A stretch of 64,000 bases of DNA from Gammaproteobacteria bacterium (GCA_030426355.1 JAUHYQ010000001.1:186001-250000), one strand, 5' to 3'. Shown: positions 35,711 to 44,644, counted from the stretch's first letter. Program-made: numbers and translations. Notes: a model not told the origin generated them from the sequence alone.

Positions 35711-38700
35711 AAGCGCACTACCTCCCTCGCGCCGTCGTCCGCCTCGCCACCTCCCGCACCCTGCCGCGCCCAGAGCATGGCATCAACCATCCGTGCAAGC
35801 TCAGCCACAGTGGGGGACTCAAAAATACTTGCCAGAGGTAAATCAACGTCAAAACGATCACAGATACGCGCAATCACTCTGGTCGCCAACAGCGAGTTTC
35901 CGCGCACCGCAAAAAAATTGTCATGAATACCCAGACGATCCATGCCGAGCATGGCCATCCAAATCTCCAACAGCGCAGCTTCGGTTTCGGTGGCAGGCGC
36001 AGCAGCGCGCTGCGAGCCGGCAAGCCCGGTTGGCATCGACACGGCGGTCAAAGCCTGTACATCGATTTTCCCGCTGGGCGTTAAGGGAATGTCATTAACA
36101 AAAATAATATCGGCTGGAACGGCACCCGGTGGCAGCCGCCCCGATAACAACCGACGCAATTCTGCTTCGTCAACAGCATCATCCTGTGAGCTGTCACGAA
36201 GCACATACAGTGATAGCCATGCTGACGCCGCATCCGAGCCACGCAATACCACGGCGGATTGCCGCACACCGCCGCAGCTATTTACGACGGCCTCAATTTC
36301 GCCGGGTTCGATCCGGATACCACGCAATTTTAGTTGCCGATCGGCACGGCCATGCAGCAACAATTCGCCATTGTCACGCAGACTGCCCAGGTCACCAGTA
36401 ACAAAGAGTTTTCCGGACGGATCGTCAGGGTCTTCAAGGTATCGGTCGGCCAAACTGACTGCCGCACCGTTTATATAAGAGTTGTCTACGCCGTAACCGG
36501 CCACACAAAGCAGACCAGCGACACCAGCGGGCAGCGGCCGGTAGTGACGATCCAGCACATGGACACGGGTGTTAGCAACCGGCAGACCCACGGGAACAGT
36601 GACTTCGTCATCGCGCCCTTGCAGGGCTGCCGCCGTGATGTCCCAGTTTTCCGAAGTGCCGTAGGTGTTGATTAACCTGCAACCCGGCAGCGCGTTGTTG
36701 AAATTGCGCAGCGCGCTGATCGACAGCGCTTCCCCGGTACTTATTAGCGTATGCAACTGCACCGGTGGCTCAGCAACCCACTGCTCCAGCAACAAACTCA
36801 GGGCGGAAGGAAAGGCGAGCGCGTGAGTGATGCCCTGCCGGGAAACCCAGCTGGCCTGCGCTGCCATATCGCGTTGTGCATCGTCCGGAGCAATATCCAC
36901 TACAGCGCCATGGATTAACGCGCCAAATATTTCCCAGATAGCATCAACAAAATTCAGGCTGGTACGATGCCCGAACACTTCGTGCACGGCAGTGCCAAAC
37001 TCCCACTTGTCCCACATCCACAGACAGCGGCTTACAGCAGCACGTTGCGACAAGATTACGCCTTTGGGCTCGCCGGTAGAGCCCGACGTGAACAGCACGC
37101 ACAACTGATCACCGGTTACCGCGTGCGGCAACCAGGCTTCGGCTTCCGGCGCGTAAGCCTGCAATGCACCCCAGGCGACGGTCGCACTGTTTTGGCCAGC
37201 GAAAACATCATCGTACCGGGCGTCTTCGAGCACCACCAATACGGGCTGAGCCGCCTGCAGCATTCCGCGTATGCGGGCTGCCGGGTAGCCCGGATCGAGC
37301 GCCAGCCAGATTGCCCCGCATCGATTCAATGCCAGCAAGATAACAATGGCATCCACGCCACGCCGCATGTGCACGCCAACGACCTCGCCGGGTTTTACAC
37401 CACGTGCAACCAGCGCCTGAGCGCAGGACAACACACGAGTCAGTACGTCACGGTAACTGTGAGACTCTCTGCCGCAGCGAACCGCGATTGATTGCGGAGA
37501 CACAGACGCAGTTTGCGCGAACATGTCGAACAATGAGCGATCCGGCACCGGCATAGCGGTCGCGTTGATGCGGGCGCGCGAGCTGCGCTGACGCTCGCTT
37601 AACAGAGGCAGCGTACTGATGGCCTGGTTCGGGTCAGCACACAAAGCAGTAATAAGCGCCTGCAATCCCTCTGTCCATTGCGTCACGGAGGCCGCTTCAA
37701 ACAAATCGGTCCGCACGCCCAGAAAGCCTTGCAACGGCTGATCGTCGCCAGCATCGGTCAGGGCCAACTCCATATCCCAGTAACTGGCGCGATCCACGAC
37801 CAACACGTCAACACCGAATCCGGCACCGTCACGACCCGTGCGCTGCGGCACTCGCTCCTCGAACTGAAACATAAACTGGAACAAGGGGTGGCGGGCAAAC
37901 ACGCGATCGGGCTGCAAATCCTCGACAATTTTTTCAAACGGGACAATGCTGTGATCCAGCGCCGCCAGCACCTGCTCACGTTCCGCGCGCAGTGTCTGCG
38001 CAAAGCCGATTCGCATATCAAGGGCGTTGCGAAACGCAACATTGTTTACCAGACACCCAAGCATGTTTGCGGTTTGCTCCGTGGTGCGCTGCGTAACGGG
38101 CGCGCCAATCAAAAAATCATTGCGATCAAAACACCGCGCCAGCCATATGCGCCAGATCGTCAGGAGCGTGACAAACATACTGGCCCCGTTTGCCTCCGCC
38201 AATGCACGCAACGCCTGCGATTCAGCCCGGCCTATGGAAAAAGGCAGACGCGCTTCAGGGCCCGCCGCAGAAGGCTGCGGCAATATGGGCGTTACCGGCT
38301 CAAGCGTCGCTCCCGATAACTGCTTACGCCACCACGCCAGTTCATTCTCAAGCCATATGCCCTGAACATGCTGACGTTGCCAACGCGAAAAATCGCCAAA
38401 CTGCACTTCAGGAGCGGCAAGCGTTTCACCGTGATACAGCATGAACAGCTCATCCCGTATCAATGGCACACACAAACCGTCGGCCACAATATGATGAGCG
38501 GTCACCAACAATGACCAGTCGCACTTACTCATGCGCACAAGTACCGGCCGCAACAATCGCCCGGCTGTCAGATCAAACTGCACAGCAATTTCCCGTGTCG
38601 CGAGTTGACGCAAATCTCGCTCAGGGTTGTCACTGGCCGACACGTCCAGTAAATCGGGTAATTCGCGCATGCGCTGGCGCAACGCTTCATCAACAACCTG

Positions 38701-41700
38701 CCATTGACCCGACCGGACATCAGTTGCATGCAAAAATCGCGCGCTCAACACATCATGACGGTCTATCAATGCCGTCCACGCAACCGCCAGCCGTTGCGGA
38801 TCGATGTTTTGCAGACGAATAACAAACTGCTCGTTTGCAGCAGTGTTTTCCGGGTACAACTGTTGCAAAAAACAAAGGCTCTGCTGGGCCCACGACAGCG
38901 GCGCTTTGCTCCTGTCTGCGGGCTCGAGCAACTGCACGAGCAGCGATGGTTCTCCGGCCCCCAGCCGCCGGCCCACAGCAGCTGCATGATGTTCGCGCAA
39001 CCAGCAGCAATAACGACTCACCGTGGGTGCTTCAAACAGCGCCGCCAGAAACACGGCATCGTCCAGGTAGCGCTGCACTTCGGTAGTCAGGCGCACTGCG
39101 GATATCGAATCACCACCCGCCGCGAAAAAGTCCGTTTCCGGACCCACAGCAACACCCAAAACTTCGCGCCACAAAGCCGCAATTCCGTTTTCCAGCGGAT
39201 CCGCGAAGCTTTCACCGGATAAGGGCGCTGGCTGCGCGGCGGCCGCCTGTTCCAGCAACGCACGCCTGTCCAGCTTCTCGCTGCTGTTTAACGGCAATCG
39301 CGGCATAAAATCAACGACCGCAGGAACCATATAGTCGGGTAACCGGGCGGCCAGCCAGCTGCGTAATTTGTCGGCGTCGAGCGCAATGGAATCTTGTTCG
39401 AGCGAGGCCAGCAGGGACCGATGCAGCGCTGTGCTACCGCGGTCTTGCTCGTGATGCCGTGAACGGTAAACGTGAGCCTCCTCGTCCTGGCCGATAAGTG
39501 TTTCAATACAATAGTCAGGAAAAACCTGGCCCGCAGACGTCTCGCAGCGCCAGCGAAGCGTTACTTCCGTACCGGCATCCAGATAAACGGGTACGTCACC
39601 CACCGGAAACCACACCGGCAACCACGCCTGCTGGTGCTCGAAGAAATCCACATAATCTTCGTTATCGGTATCCAGCTGCGTCCATAACACGTAGCCGTCA
39701 AACCAGCCTGACGTGGCAATGACAAAGCGCGCCTCGCCCTCATAATCAGTGGCCAGCTCAACCGCAAAGTCCAGATCCTCAAAAACGGCTGGCTCTGCAA
39801 TCAGCCCCTCTCGCGGAAAGTTTCGCACGCACAAACGCACGTCAAACGTCCTGCCTTCCGCGGCAAATACGCGCCGCGCATAGTCGGCTGCCAGCGGGCC
39901 AAAAGCGGGCTTGGCGCGCAAGTCTGCGGGCAGCGTTGCCGGGGCAATAAACGTTCTGCAACGGGCCGGCACCGCCACACAATTGGCATCGAAAAACCGA
40001 CGCGCTCGATTCCATATCGGCACAATGCCGTCTGAACTGCCGATATTGCCGACAATACCCTGCGTGCATAACGCTACCGGCTCGGGAAGCTCGACCGTGT
40101 CCATGTCACCGCAGATCACGGTGATGCGCTCCTGCAAGCCCAGCCGGGCGACCAGATCGGTCGCAGCGGATGCGGCTTCAGGCAGCACTTCAACCGCATA
40201 CACGTGCCGGGCACCGGCTCGCAGAGCCAGTCGCGCCAGCAGTGCGTCTTTACCCGTGCCGATGTCGAGCACCACCTTACCCTGCGCATGATGCTCAAAT
40301 GCGCGCTGATAGGCCGCCACCCTGATTTCATCCGCCGACATGAAGTCGTAAAGCAAAGCGTCGTAAACCTGATATTCGCCCAGCGATGGCCACAGCTCCA
40401 CAGAACTGCCGCCTGCGCAGTCCGACGCCGATGGCACCACAAAAGCATGCAGCCGCTGCCCGCTATCTGTGCCGACAGCCACAACCGATGCGCTTGCAAC
40501 CTGTGGGTGTGACTGGAGCGCAGCTTCGATGTCGGCAGGTTCTATCCGGTAACCGCGAAGTTTTATCTGCGCATCGTTGCGGCCCGCGAATTCCAATTCT
40601 CCGTCCGGCCGTCTGCGCGCCAAATCACCGCTGCGATAAAAAAGCCTTTCGCTGCCATCGCCGGGGTCCATGCGTACGAATCGTTCTGCGGTCAGTGCAT
40701 CATCATGCAAATATCCGGCGCTCACGACCGTGCCGCCAATCAGCAACTCCCCCACCCCGACACCAGCAATCGGCTGCAGTGTTTCGGTATCCGCCAGCAA
40801 CAGTTCCGCATCCGGTGTTACCGTGCCGAGCACCGCCGCCGACTGCCCGGCTCGCACCTCTGCTACGGCAACACGCCCCGCCGTTTCCGTGAGTGCGTAG
40901 GTATTTAATAACCGCGGCGGATTCATACGCCATTGCCGATAACAGGCATCCACATCATTCTGCGTCAGCGGTTCGCCGCTAAGCACGACCGTGCGTAACT
41001 CAGCCCAGGGCTCGAAAGCCGAAGATAACCACTGCCTCAGACCCGACGGCGTCAGGCTCAGCACACTTACCCGGTCGGCGCGCGCGCGGGCGCTCCAGGC
41101 CCACGGATTGCTCCGCTCAGAACGGGGGACGATAGCCAGTGCGGCGCCCGTGCTAAGCGCGCCCCAAACTTCCCATAGCGAAAATCCGAAGGCCGCAGAA
41201 TGCATGGCGGACCAGCGGTCACCGGCATTGAAGCCCCATTGCTGCCGAATATTTGAAAGCAACCCGGCCACGTTACCGTGCGTCACCTTCACGCCGTTCG
41301 GGGTACCCGAAGAACCGGACGTAAACATCACGTAACACAAATCGCTTGCAGTCAGCTCGGTGGGATCGACATCGACATCGACATCGACATCATCAGGCCC
41401 ATGCGCCTTAACAAGGTCGCCGTAAAATAATGTGCCGCCGTCGAAAGGAACGCATTGCACGTCGTCTCCACACAGCAGCATATTGGGTGCGGATTTTTTC
41501 AGCACAACCTGCTGCCGGTCGGCCGGCCAGGCAAGGTCGAGGGCGACCCATGCTGCACCGGCTCTCATGACTGCCAAAGTACATGCAATATGCTCAATCG
41601 AGGGTTCGAAACACAGCGCAACGAGGTCGCCCCGACCCACACCACGACGTCGAAGTGCGCTCGCAAGCTGCCTTGATTCGGTGGCAAGTTCGCCGTAACT

Positions 41701-41790
41701 GATTGTGCGTTCGCCCAGAATCAGCGCCACTGCATCGGGCGCAGAGTCGGCAGCCGCAAAAAATTGCTGATGCAACCAGCGCGTGCTCAA
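35707..41790 (-). CDS. Dimodular NRPS (NRPS-A): A-[PRMT-like methyltransferase]-T-C-A-T
   Basis: A 2027-residue NRPS with no N-terminal C domain, so it should start the chain. A1 spans residues 1 to about 450, followed by an inserted SAM methyltransferase at about 460-800 (VVLDIGTGKDALLARLALRA around 507), the end of A1 (NSSEKLDRR ~833), T1 (AAGGDSISAV ~893), C (HHIVADG ~1100), A2 (FTSGSTGEPKG ~1568) and T2 (VRGNSLLA ~1961, an unusual carrier motif that keeps the serine). The insert resembles protein arginine methyltransferases. The Asp that binds the alpha-amino group is Gly in A1 (FGFSLW) and Val in A2 (FVDAIW). The start is TTG, overlapping the methyltransferase stop (TTGA). The C-terminal tail could contact the TubC-like domain of NRPS-B. 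Confidence 0.93.
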   Translation of the reverse strand: MSTRWLHQQFFAAADSAPDAVALILGERTISYGELATESRQLASALRRRGVGRGDLVALCFEPSIEHIACTLAVMRAGAAWVALDLAWPADRQQVVLKKSAPNMLLCGDDVQCVPFDGGTLFYGDLVKAHGPDDVDVDVDVDPTELTASDLCYVMFTSGSSGTPNGVKVTHGNVAGLLSNIRQQWGFNAGDRWSAMHSAAFGFSLWEVWGALSTGAALAIVPRSERSNPWAWSARARADRVSVLSLTPSGLRQWLSSAFEPWAELRTVVLSGEPLTQNDVDACYRQWRMNPPRLLNTYALTETAGRVAVAEVRAGQSAAVLGTVTPDAELLLADTETLQPIAGVGVGELLIGGTVVSAGYLHDDALTAERFVRMDPGDGSERLFYRSGDLARRRPDGELEFAGRNDAQIKLRGYRIEPADIEAALQSHPQVASASVVAVGTDSGQRLHAFVVPSASDCAGGSSVELWPSLGEYQVYDALLYDFMSADEIRVAAYQRAFEHHAQGKVVLDIGTGKDALLARLALRAGARHVYAVEVLPEAASAATDLVARLGLQERITVICGDMDTVELPEPVALCTQGIVGNIGSSDGIVPIWNRARRFFDANCVAVPARCRTFIAPATLPADLRAKPAFGPLAADYARRVFAAEGRTFDVRLCVRNFPREGLIAEPAVFEDLDFAVELATDYEGEARFVIATSGWFDGYVLWTQLDTDNEDYVDFFEHQQAWLPVWFPVGDVPVYLDAGTEVTLRWRCETSAGQVFPDYCIETLIGQDEEAHVYRSRHHEQDRGSTALHRSLLASLEQDSIALDADKLRSWLAARLPDYMVPAVVDFMPRLPLNSSEKLDRRALLEQAAAAQPAPLSGESFADPLENGIAALWREVLGVAVGPETDFFAAGGDSISAVRLTTEVQRYLDDAVFLAALFEAPTVSRYCCWLREHHAAAVGRRLGAGEPSLLVQLLEPADRSKAPLSWAQQSLCFLQQLYPENTAANEQFVIRLQNIDPQRLAVAWTALIDRHDVLSARFLHATDVRSGQWQVVDEALRQRMRELPDLLDVSASDNPERDLRQLATREIAVQFDLTAGRLLRPVLVRMSKCDWSLLVTAHHIVADGLCVPLIRDELFMLYHGETLAAPEVQFGDFSRWQRQHVQGIWLENELAWWRKQLSGATLEPVTPILPQPSAAGPEARLPFSIGRAESQALRALAEANGASMFVTLLTIWRIWLARCFDRNDFLIGAPVTQRTTEQTANMLGCLVNNVAFRNALDMRIGFAQTLRAEREQVLAALDHSIVPFEKIVEDLQPDRVFARHPLFQFMFQFEERVPQRTGRDGAGFGVDVLVVDRASYWDMELALTDAGDDQPLQGFLGVRTDLFEAASVTQWTEGLQALITALCADPNQAISTLPLLSERQRSSRARINATAMPVPDRSLFDMFAQTASVSPQSIAVRCGRESHSYRDVLTRVLSCAQALVARGVKPGEVVGVHMRRGVDAIVILLALNRCGAIWLALDPGYPAARIRGMLQAAQPVLVVLEDARYDDVFAGQNSATVAWGALQAYAPEAEAWLPHAVTGDQLCVLFTSGSTGEPKGVILSQRAAVSRCLWMWDKWEFGTAVHEVFGHRTSLNFVDAIWEIFGALIHGAVVDIAPDDAQRDMAAQASWVSRQGITHALAFPSALSLLLEQWVAEPPVQLHTLISTGEALSISALRNFNNALPGCRLINTYGTSENWDITAAALQGRDDEVTVPVGLPVANTRVHVLDRHYRPLPAGVAGLLCVAGYGVDNSYINGAAVSLADRYLEDPDDPSGKLFVTGDLGSLRDNGELLLHGRADRQLKLRGIRIEPGEIEAVVNSCGGVRQSAVVLRGSDAASAWLSLYVLRDSSQDDAVDEAELRRLLSGRLPPGAVPADIIFVNDIPLTPSGKIDVQALTAVSMPTGLAGSQRAAAPATETEAALLEIWMAMLGMDRLGIHDNFFAVRGNSLLATRVIARICDRFDVDLPLASIFESPTVAELARMVDAMLWARQGAGGGEADDGAREVVRL
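41368..41391. repeat. Tandem GACATC hexanucleotide repeat (4 units) inside NRPS-A
   Basis: Four perfect copies of GACATC on the plus strand encode an alternating Asp-Val run (residues about 134-141) in the loop just before the A3 motif of the first adenylation domain. Changes in copy number would stay in frame. Confidence 0.85.
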
Positions 41791-42524
41791 AGTCGCGCCT
41801 CCAGGCCAACGATCGGCGGATTGCTAAGGTATGCCTGCCAGTAAGCCTCACCGAACTCGGCAACACCCGCGGGCGACAACTCCAGCGACTTCCATTGCAC
41901 ATCATTGAACCCGGCACGCTGCAGCGCCGTTTCGTAGGTGTCGCGGGTAAAGTAATGCGCATCAAAACGGATCAACTGACGACCGGCAATCATGCTGTAC
42001 TCGATCCGAGAGCCGTTCCGGCGCGGCAAGTCATACTTCTTGTTAAACCCGTATTGCGTATAGCCCGCATAATCCTGTTCAGGTTGTTCGGGATTTTCAT
42101 TCAGGGCCACAAAGCGACCGCCCGGTAATAAACTCGCCGCTATGCTGTCGCACATGGATTGCAGCGCAGCCTCATCGTCCGCGTAATGCAACAAATAGGC
42201 GGCGCTGACCAGATTATATTGATCGTCCAGCCCAAGCTTCGCTACATCCGCACATATGTATTGGATGCCCAACGGGTCGCGTGCTTCGGTTGCCTGAGCC
42301 AGAGCTATCATTTCAGCTGAGATATCGACTGCGGTCACGTGGACAGCGCCGGCCTCGCGAATACGACGACTGTAGAAACCCTCGCCACAAGCCAGATCGA
42401 GAACACGGCAACCGTTAAGGTCGCCCACCAGGCGCATGAAGGTATAAGCCTCTATATGGGTGCGCACAGGTGAATCCTTGGTCTGCCGGTAGCCCTGGGC
42501 AATGTGATCGTATTGTGCGCTCAT
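41787..42524 (-). CDS. Class I SAM-dependent methyltransferase of the NRPS operon
   Basis: A 245-residue methyltransferase. Motif I is VLDLACGEGFYSRR, followed by VTAVDISAEMIALA and the post-I segment YNLVSAAYLLHYADD. The start at 42524 gives an ATGA overlap with the upstream deaminase, and the gene overlaps the NRPS-A start by 4 bp. The frame is open 21 codons further upstream, but that part overlaps the deaminase. As part of the biosynthetic operon it probably methylates the product, a precursor or a carrier-bound intermediate; the acceptor atom is unknown. Confidence 0.85.
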   Translation of the reverse strand: MSAQYDHIAQGYRQTKDSPVRTHIEAYTFMRLVGDLNGCRVLDLACGEGFYSRRIREAGAVHVTAVDISAEMIALAQATEARDPLGIQYICADVAKLGLDDQYNLVSAAYLLHYADDEAALQSMCDSIAASLLPGGRFVALNENPEQPEQDYAGYTQYGFNKKYDLPRRNGSRIEYSMIAGRQLIRFDAHYFTRDTYETALQRAGFNDVQWKSLELSPAGVAEFGEAYWQAYLSNPPIVGLEARL

Positions 42525-43021
42525 CGGTCGAGACCCTGACCGGTGCCCGGTTGCAAGCGGCCCCATTTGTCGACCAGGGCGATGCACTCCGCTTCCAGAA
42601 TACCGCCGTGCAACGACGGGCCGCCCGACCGGGACTTCATTGAATCCAGAGAAATCTCGCTGCCGGTATAACGATGCATGGAGCTGATCGGAGCACCGAA
42701 ATAAATATGCTTAATGCCTGCGTATTGGCTGGCCGAAAAACACATCAGGCACGGCTCTAACGTGACATAAAGGTCATAATCCGCAAGATTTAGCGATCGC
42801 GTGTCGCGACAATGATTACGCAGCAACATCATCTCTGCGTGCGCGGTGACATCCATTTCAGCAATTACCGCATTCGCGGCTCGGGCAACCACGCTGTCGC
42901 CCCGCACCAAACAGGCGCCCACTGGCGGGCCGCCGGCGGCAAAACTGCGCCGGGCCTGATCGAGTGCTGCGAGCATGAATTGCTCCCGCGCGATTTGCGC
43001 CGGATGCGCGGCGTTACTCAT
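42521..43021 (-). CDS. Zinc-dependent nucleoside/CMP-type deaminase of the NRPS operon
   Basis: A 166-residue cytidine-deaminase-like protein with the zinc site and proton shuttle HAE (VTAHAEMMLLRNH) and PCxxC (LEPCLMCFSASQ). It resembles TadA/guanine-deaminase-type enzymes in length and motif spacing, but the C-terminal part (YTGSEISLDSMKSR) does not tell the substrate. An ATG 26 codons upstream (43099) is in frame; 43021 gives the better N-terminus. It is the first gene of the four-gene operon, so it may supply or modify a building block. TadA-like function is unlikely given the context. Confidence 0.8.
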   Translation of the reverse strand: MSNAAHPAQIAREQFMLAALDQARRSFAAGGPPVGACLVRGDSVVARAANAVIAEMDVTAHAEMMLLRNHCRDTRSLNLADYDLYVTLEPCLMCFSASQYAGIKHIYFGAPISSMHRYTGSEISLDSMKSRSGGPSLHGGILEAECIALVDKWGRLQPGTGQGLDR

Positions 43022-43139
43022 TCCCTGTACTTCCTCTGCGTTCCATATCGACCCGTGGCAACGCATAGAGTGATGCTGCCGGGTGGTTGTTTTAGCCAAA
43101 TTGTATATTGACTTGCATCAATCCTGTAACCCGCGCCAA

Positions 43140-43148
43140 TGCTATACT
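43140..43148 (+). promoter_or_regulatory. Candidate extended -10 promoter of the F420 operon
   Basis: TGC followed by TATACT fits an extended -10 element, 55 bp before the npdG start codon. The upstream sequence has TTGACT at 43108-43113, but 29 bp away, too far for a normal -35, which is compatible with an extended -10 promoter. The 181-bp region also must hold the NRPS operon promoter on the other strand; I could not place it. Confidence 0.45.
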
Positions 43149-43161
43149 TCCGGGCTTTCGC

Positions 43162-43176
43162 CCCGCCCACGGCGGG
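43162..43176 (+). promoter_or_regulatory. GC-rich hairpin in the npdG leader (possible attenuator)
   Basis: CCCGCC (43162-43167) and GGCGGG (43171-43176) form a perfect 6-bp stem with a 3-nt loop, followed by TTTA. It lies between the candidate promoter and the npdG start. The T run is short, so it may be a weak terminator or attenuator, or a chance structure. Confidence 0.35.
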
Positions 43177-43202
43177 TTTATGCAGCAAACAGGATTGTCC
43201 GA

Positions 43203-43859
43203 ATGCAAACTATCAGCATCATTGGCGGCACCGGGGAACTTGGCGGCGGACTTGCCATGCGCTGGGCCAAAGCAGGCCTGCCGGTCATTATTGGCTCACG
43301 GGACGCGGCCCGCGCCGCCGTCGCAGCTGCTGAAATTAACCAAGCCGCAGGTAACGAACTTGCACGCGGCATGGACAATCTGGCGGCTGCGGAAGCCGGC
43401 GACATCGTTGTGCTAAGCGTCAAGTTCAGCCACCACAAAGCCACTTTGGAACAATTGCGACCGATGCTGAAAGGAAAAATAGTGGTCGACACGACAGTGC
43501 CGCTGGTACCGCCGAAAGTAACGCGCGTCCAATTGCCGCCCGAAGGCTCTGCGGCCGTTATCGCCCAGCAAACACTGGGCGAGGATTGCCGGGTAGTTTC
43601 CGCATTCCAGAATGTTTCTGCCGGTTCGTTAAAGCACGACACGGCAATCAAATCGCACGTGCTTGTTACCGGCGACGATCCGGAAGCGCGTGAGGCTGTC
43701 GTGGTGCTGGCCGAAGCGGCGGGCTATCGGGCATGGCATGCGGGTCCACTGGCAAACTCTGCCGCGAGTGAAGCGCTTACTTCGTTGCTGATTTTTTTAA
43801 ACAAGAAATACAAGACTCATCATGCCGGGATAGCAATAACCGGCATTGGCGACGACTGA
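43203..43859 (+). CDS. npdG: F420H2:NADP oxidoreductase (NADPH-dependent F420 reductase)
   Basis: A 218-residue protein with an N-terminal NADP-binding ISIIGGTGELGGGLAMRWA, the GSRD motif that recognises the 2'-phosphate, VLSVKFSHHKATL, and the substrate-side block SAFQNVSAGSL. This is the pattern of NpdG/Fno enzymes, which move hydride between NADPH and coenzyme F420. The frame is open 40 codons upstream, but 43203 begins the conserved strand. It is the first gene of the F420 operon; cofE follows 15 bp downstream. Confidence 0.9.
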   Translation: MQTISIIGGTGELGGGLAMRWAKAGLPVIIGSRDAARAAVAAAEINQAAGNELARGMDNLAAAEAGDIVVLSVKFSHHKATLEQLRPMLKGKIVVDTTVPLVPPKVTRVQLPPEGSAAVIAQQTLGEDCRVVSAFQNVSAGSLKHDTAIKSHVLVTGDDPEAREAVVVLAEAAGYRAWHAGPLANSAASEALTSLLIFLNKKYKTHHAGIAITGIGDD

Positions 43860-43874
43860 GCAAATCCAAAACGT

Positions 43875-44639
43875 ATGGCCAGTAAACGGCTTGAAGTGCT
43901 CACCGTGCCCGGCATACCGCTGGTGCATGCGGGCGATGACATAGCTGCGCTGCTAGCGTCTGCGCTGCGTCAATCGGCAATGGAACTGATGGACGGCGAT
44001 GTCGTCGTCGTGGCACAGAAACTGGTGTCGAAAGCCGAAGGCCGCACCCGCCGGCTTAGCGAAGTTGTTGCCGGTGATGCAGCCCGCGAACTGGCTGCCG
44101 CAACCGACAAAGAACCCGCCATGGTGCAACTCATTCTCGACGAATCCCGCGCTATTTTGCGGCATCGTCCTGGCGTGATTATTGCCGAGCACAATCTCGG
44201 CATGGTGCTGGCCAACGCCGGCATTGATCGGTCGAATGTAGACCGGGACCGCGATCTGGTTTTGCTTTTTCCCGAAAATCCCGATGAGTCGGCAAAGCGC
44301 CTTAAAGAATCTTGGCACGACAAGTTTGGCACCCATGTCGGGGTAATTATTGCGGACAGTGTCGGTCGCGCATGGCGCATGGGCACCACCGGCATGGCCA
44401 TTGGCTGCGCCGGCGTTGAGGCCCTCAAAAACCTGCGCGGCCGTCAGGATATGTTCGGGCGTGTACTCGAGGTCAGCGAACATGCAGTTGCGGACTCGAT
44501 TGCATCGACGGCAGAACTGCTAATGGGCGAAGCGGACGAGGCCACGCCCATCGTGATTGTAAGAGGGCTGACGGAAGGCACCTCGACCCAGACCTCCCGC
44601 ACCCTCCTGCGCCGCGCCGACGAAGACATGTTCCGCTAA
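43875..44639 (+). CDS. cofE: Coenzyme F420-0:L-glutamate ligase
   Basis: A 254-residue CofE. The N-terminal VVVAQKLVSKAEGRTRRLS and the core DSVGRAWRMGTTGMAIGCAG are diagnostic. It adds gamma-linked glutamates to F420-0 using GTP. It is the short single-domain form, as in archaea, and lacks the FMN-dependent C-terminal domain of actinobacterial FbiB. No separate reductase for dehydro-F420-0 is visible, which bears on which three-carbon precursor is used. cofD follows after 5 bp. Confidence 0.94.
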   Translation: MASKRLEVLTVPGIPLVHAGDDIAALLASALRQSAMELMDGDVVVVAQKLVSKAEGRTRRLSEVVAGDAARELAAATDKEPAMVQLILDESRAILRHRPGVIIAEHNLGMVLANAGIDRSNVDRDRDLVLLFPENPDESAKRLKESWHDKFGTHVGVIIADSVGRAWRMGTTGMAIGCAGVEALKNLRGRQDMFGRVLEVSEHAVADSIASTAELLMGEADEATPIVIVRGLTEGTSTQTSRTLLRRADEDMFR

Positions 44640-44644
44640 GGCGC

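Noticed and set aside
36081-39222. Several plus-strand open frames of 100-210 codons opposite NRPS-A
   Set aside because: They are antisense to conserved NRPS domains and have biased, non-protein-like composition.
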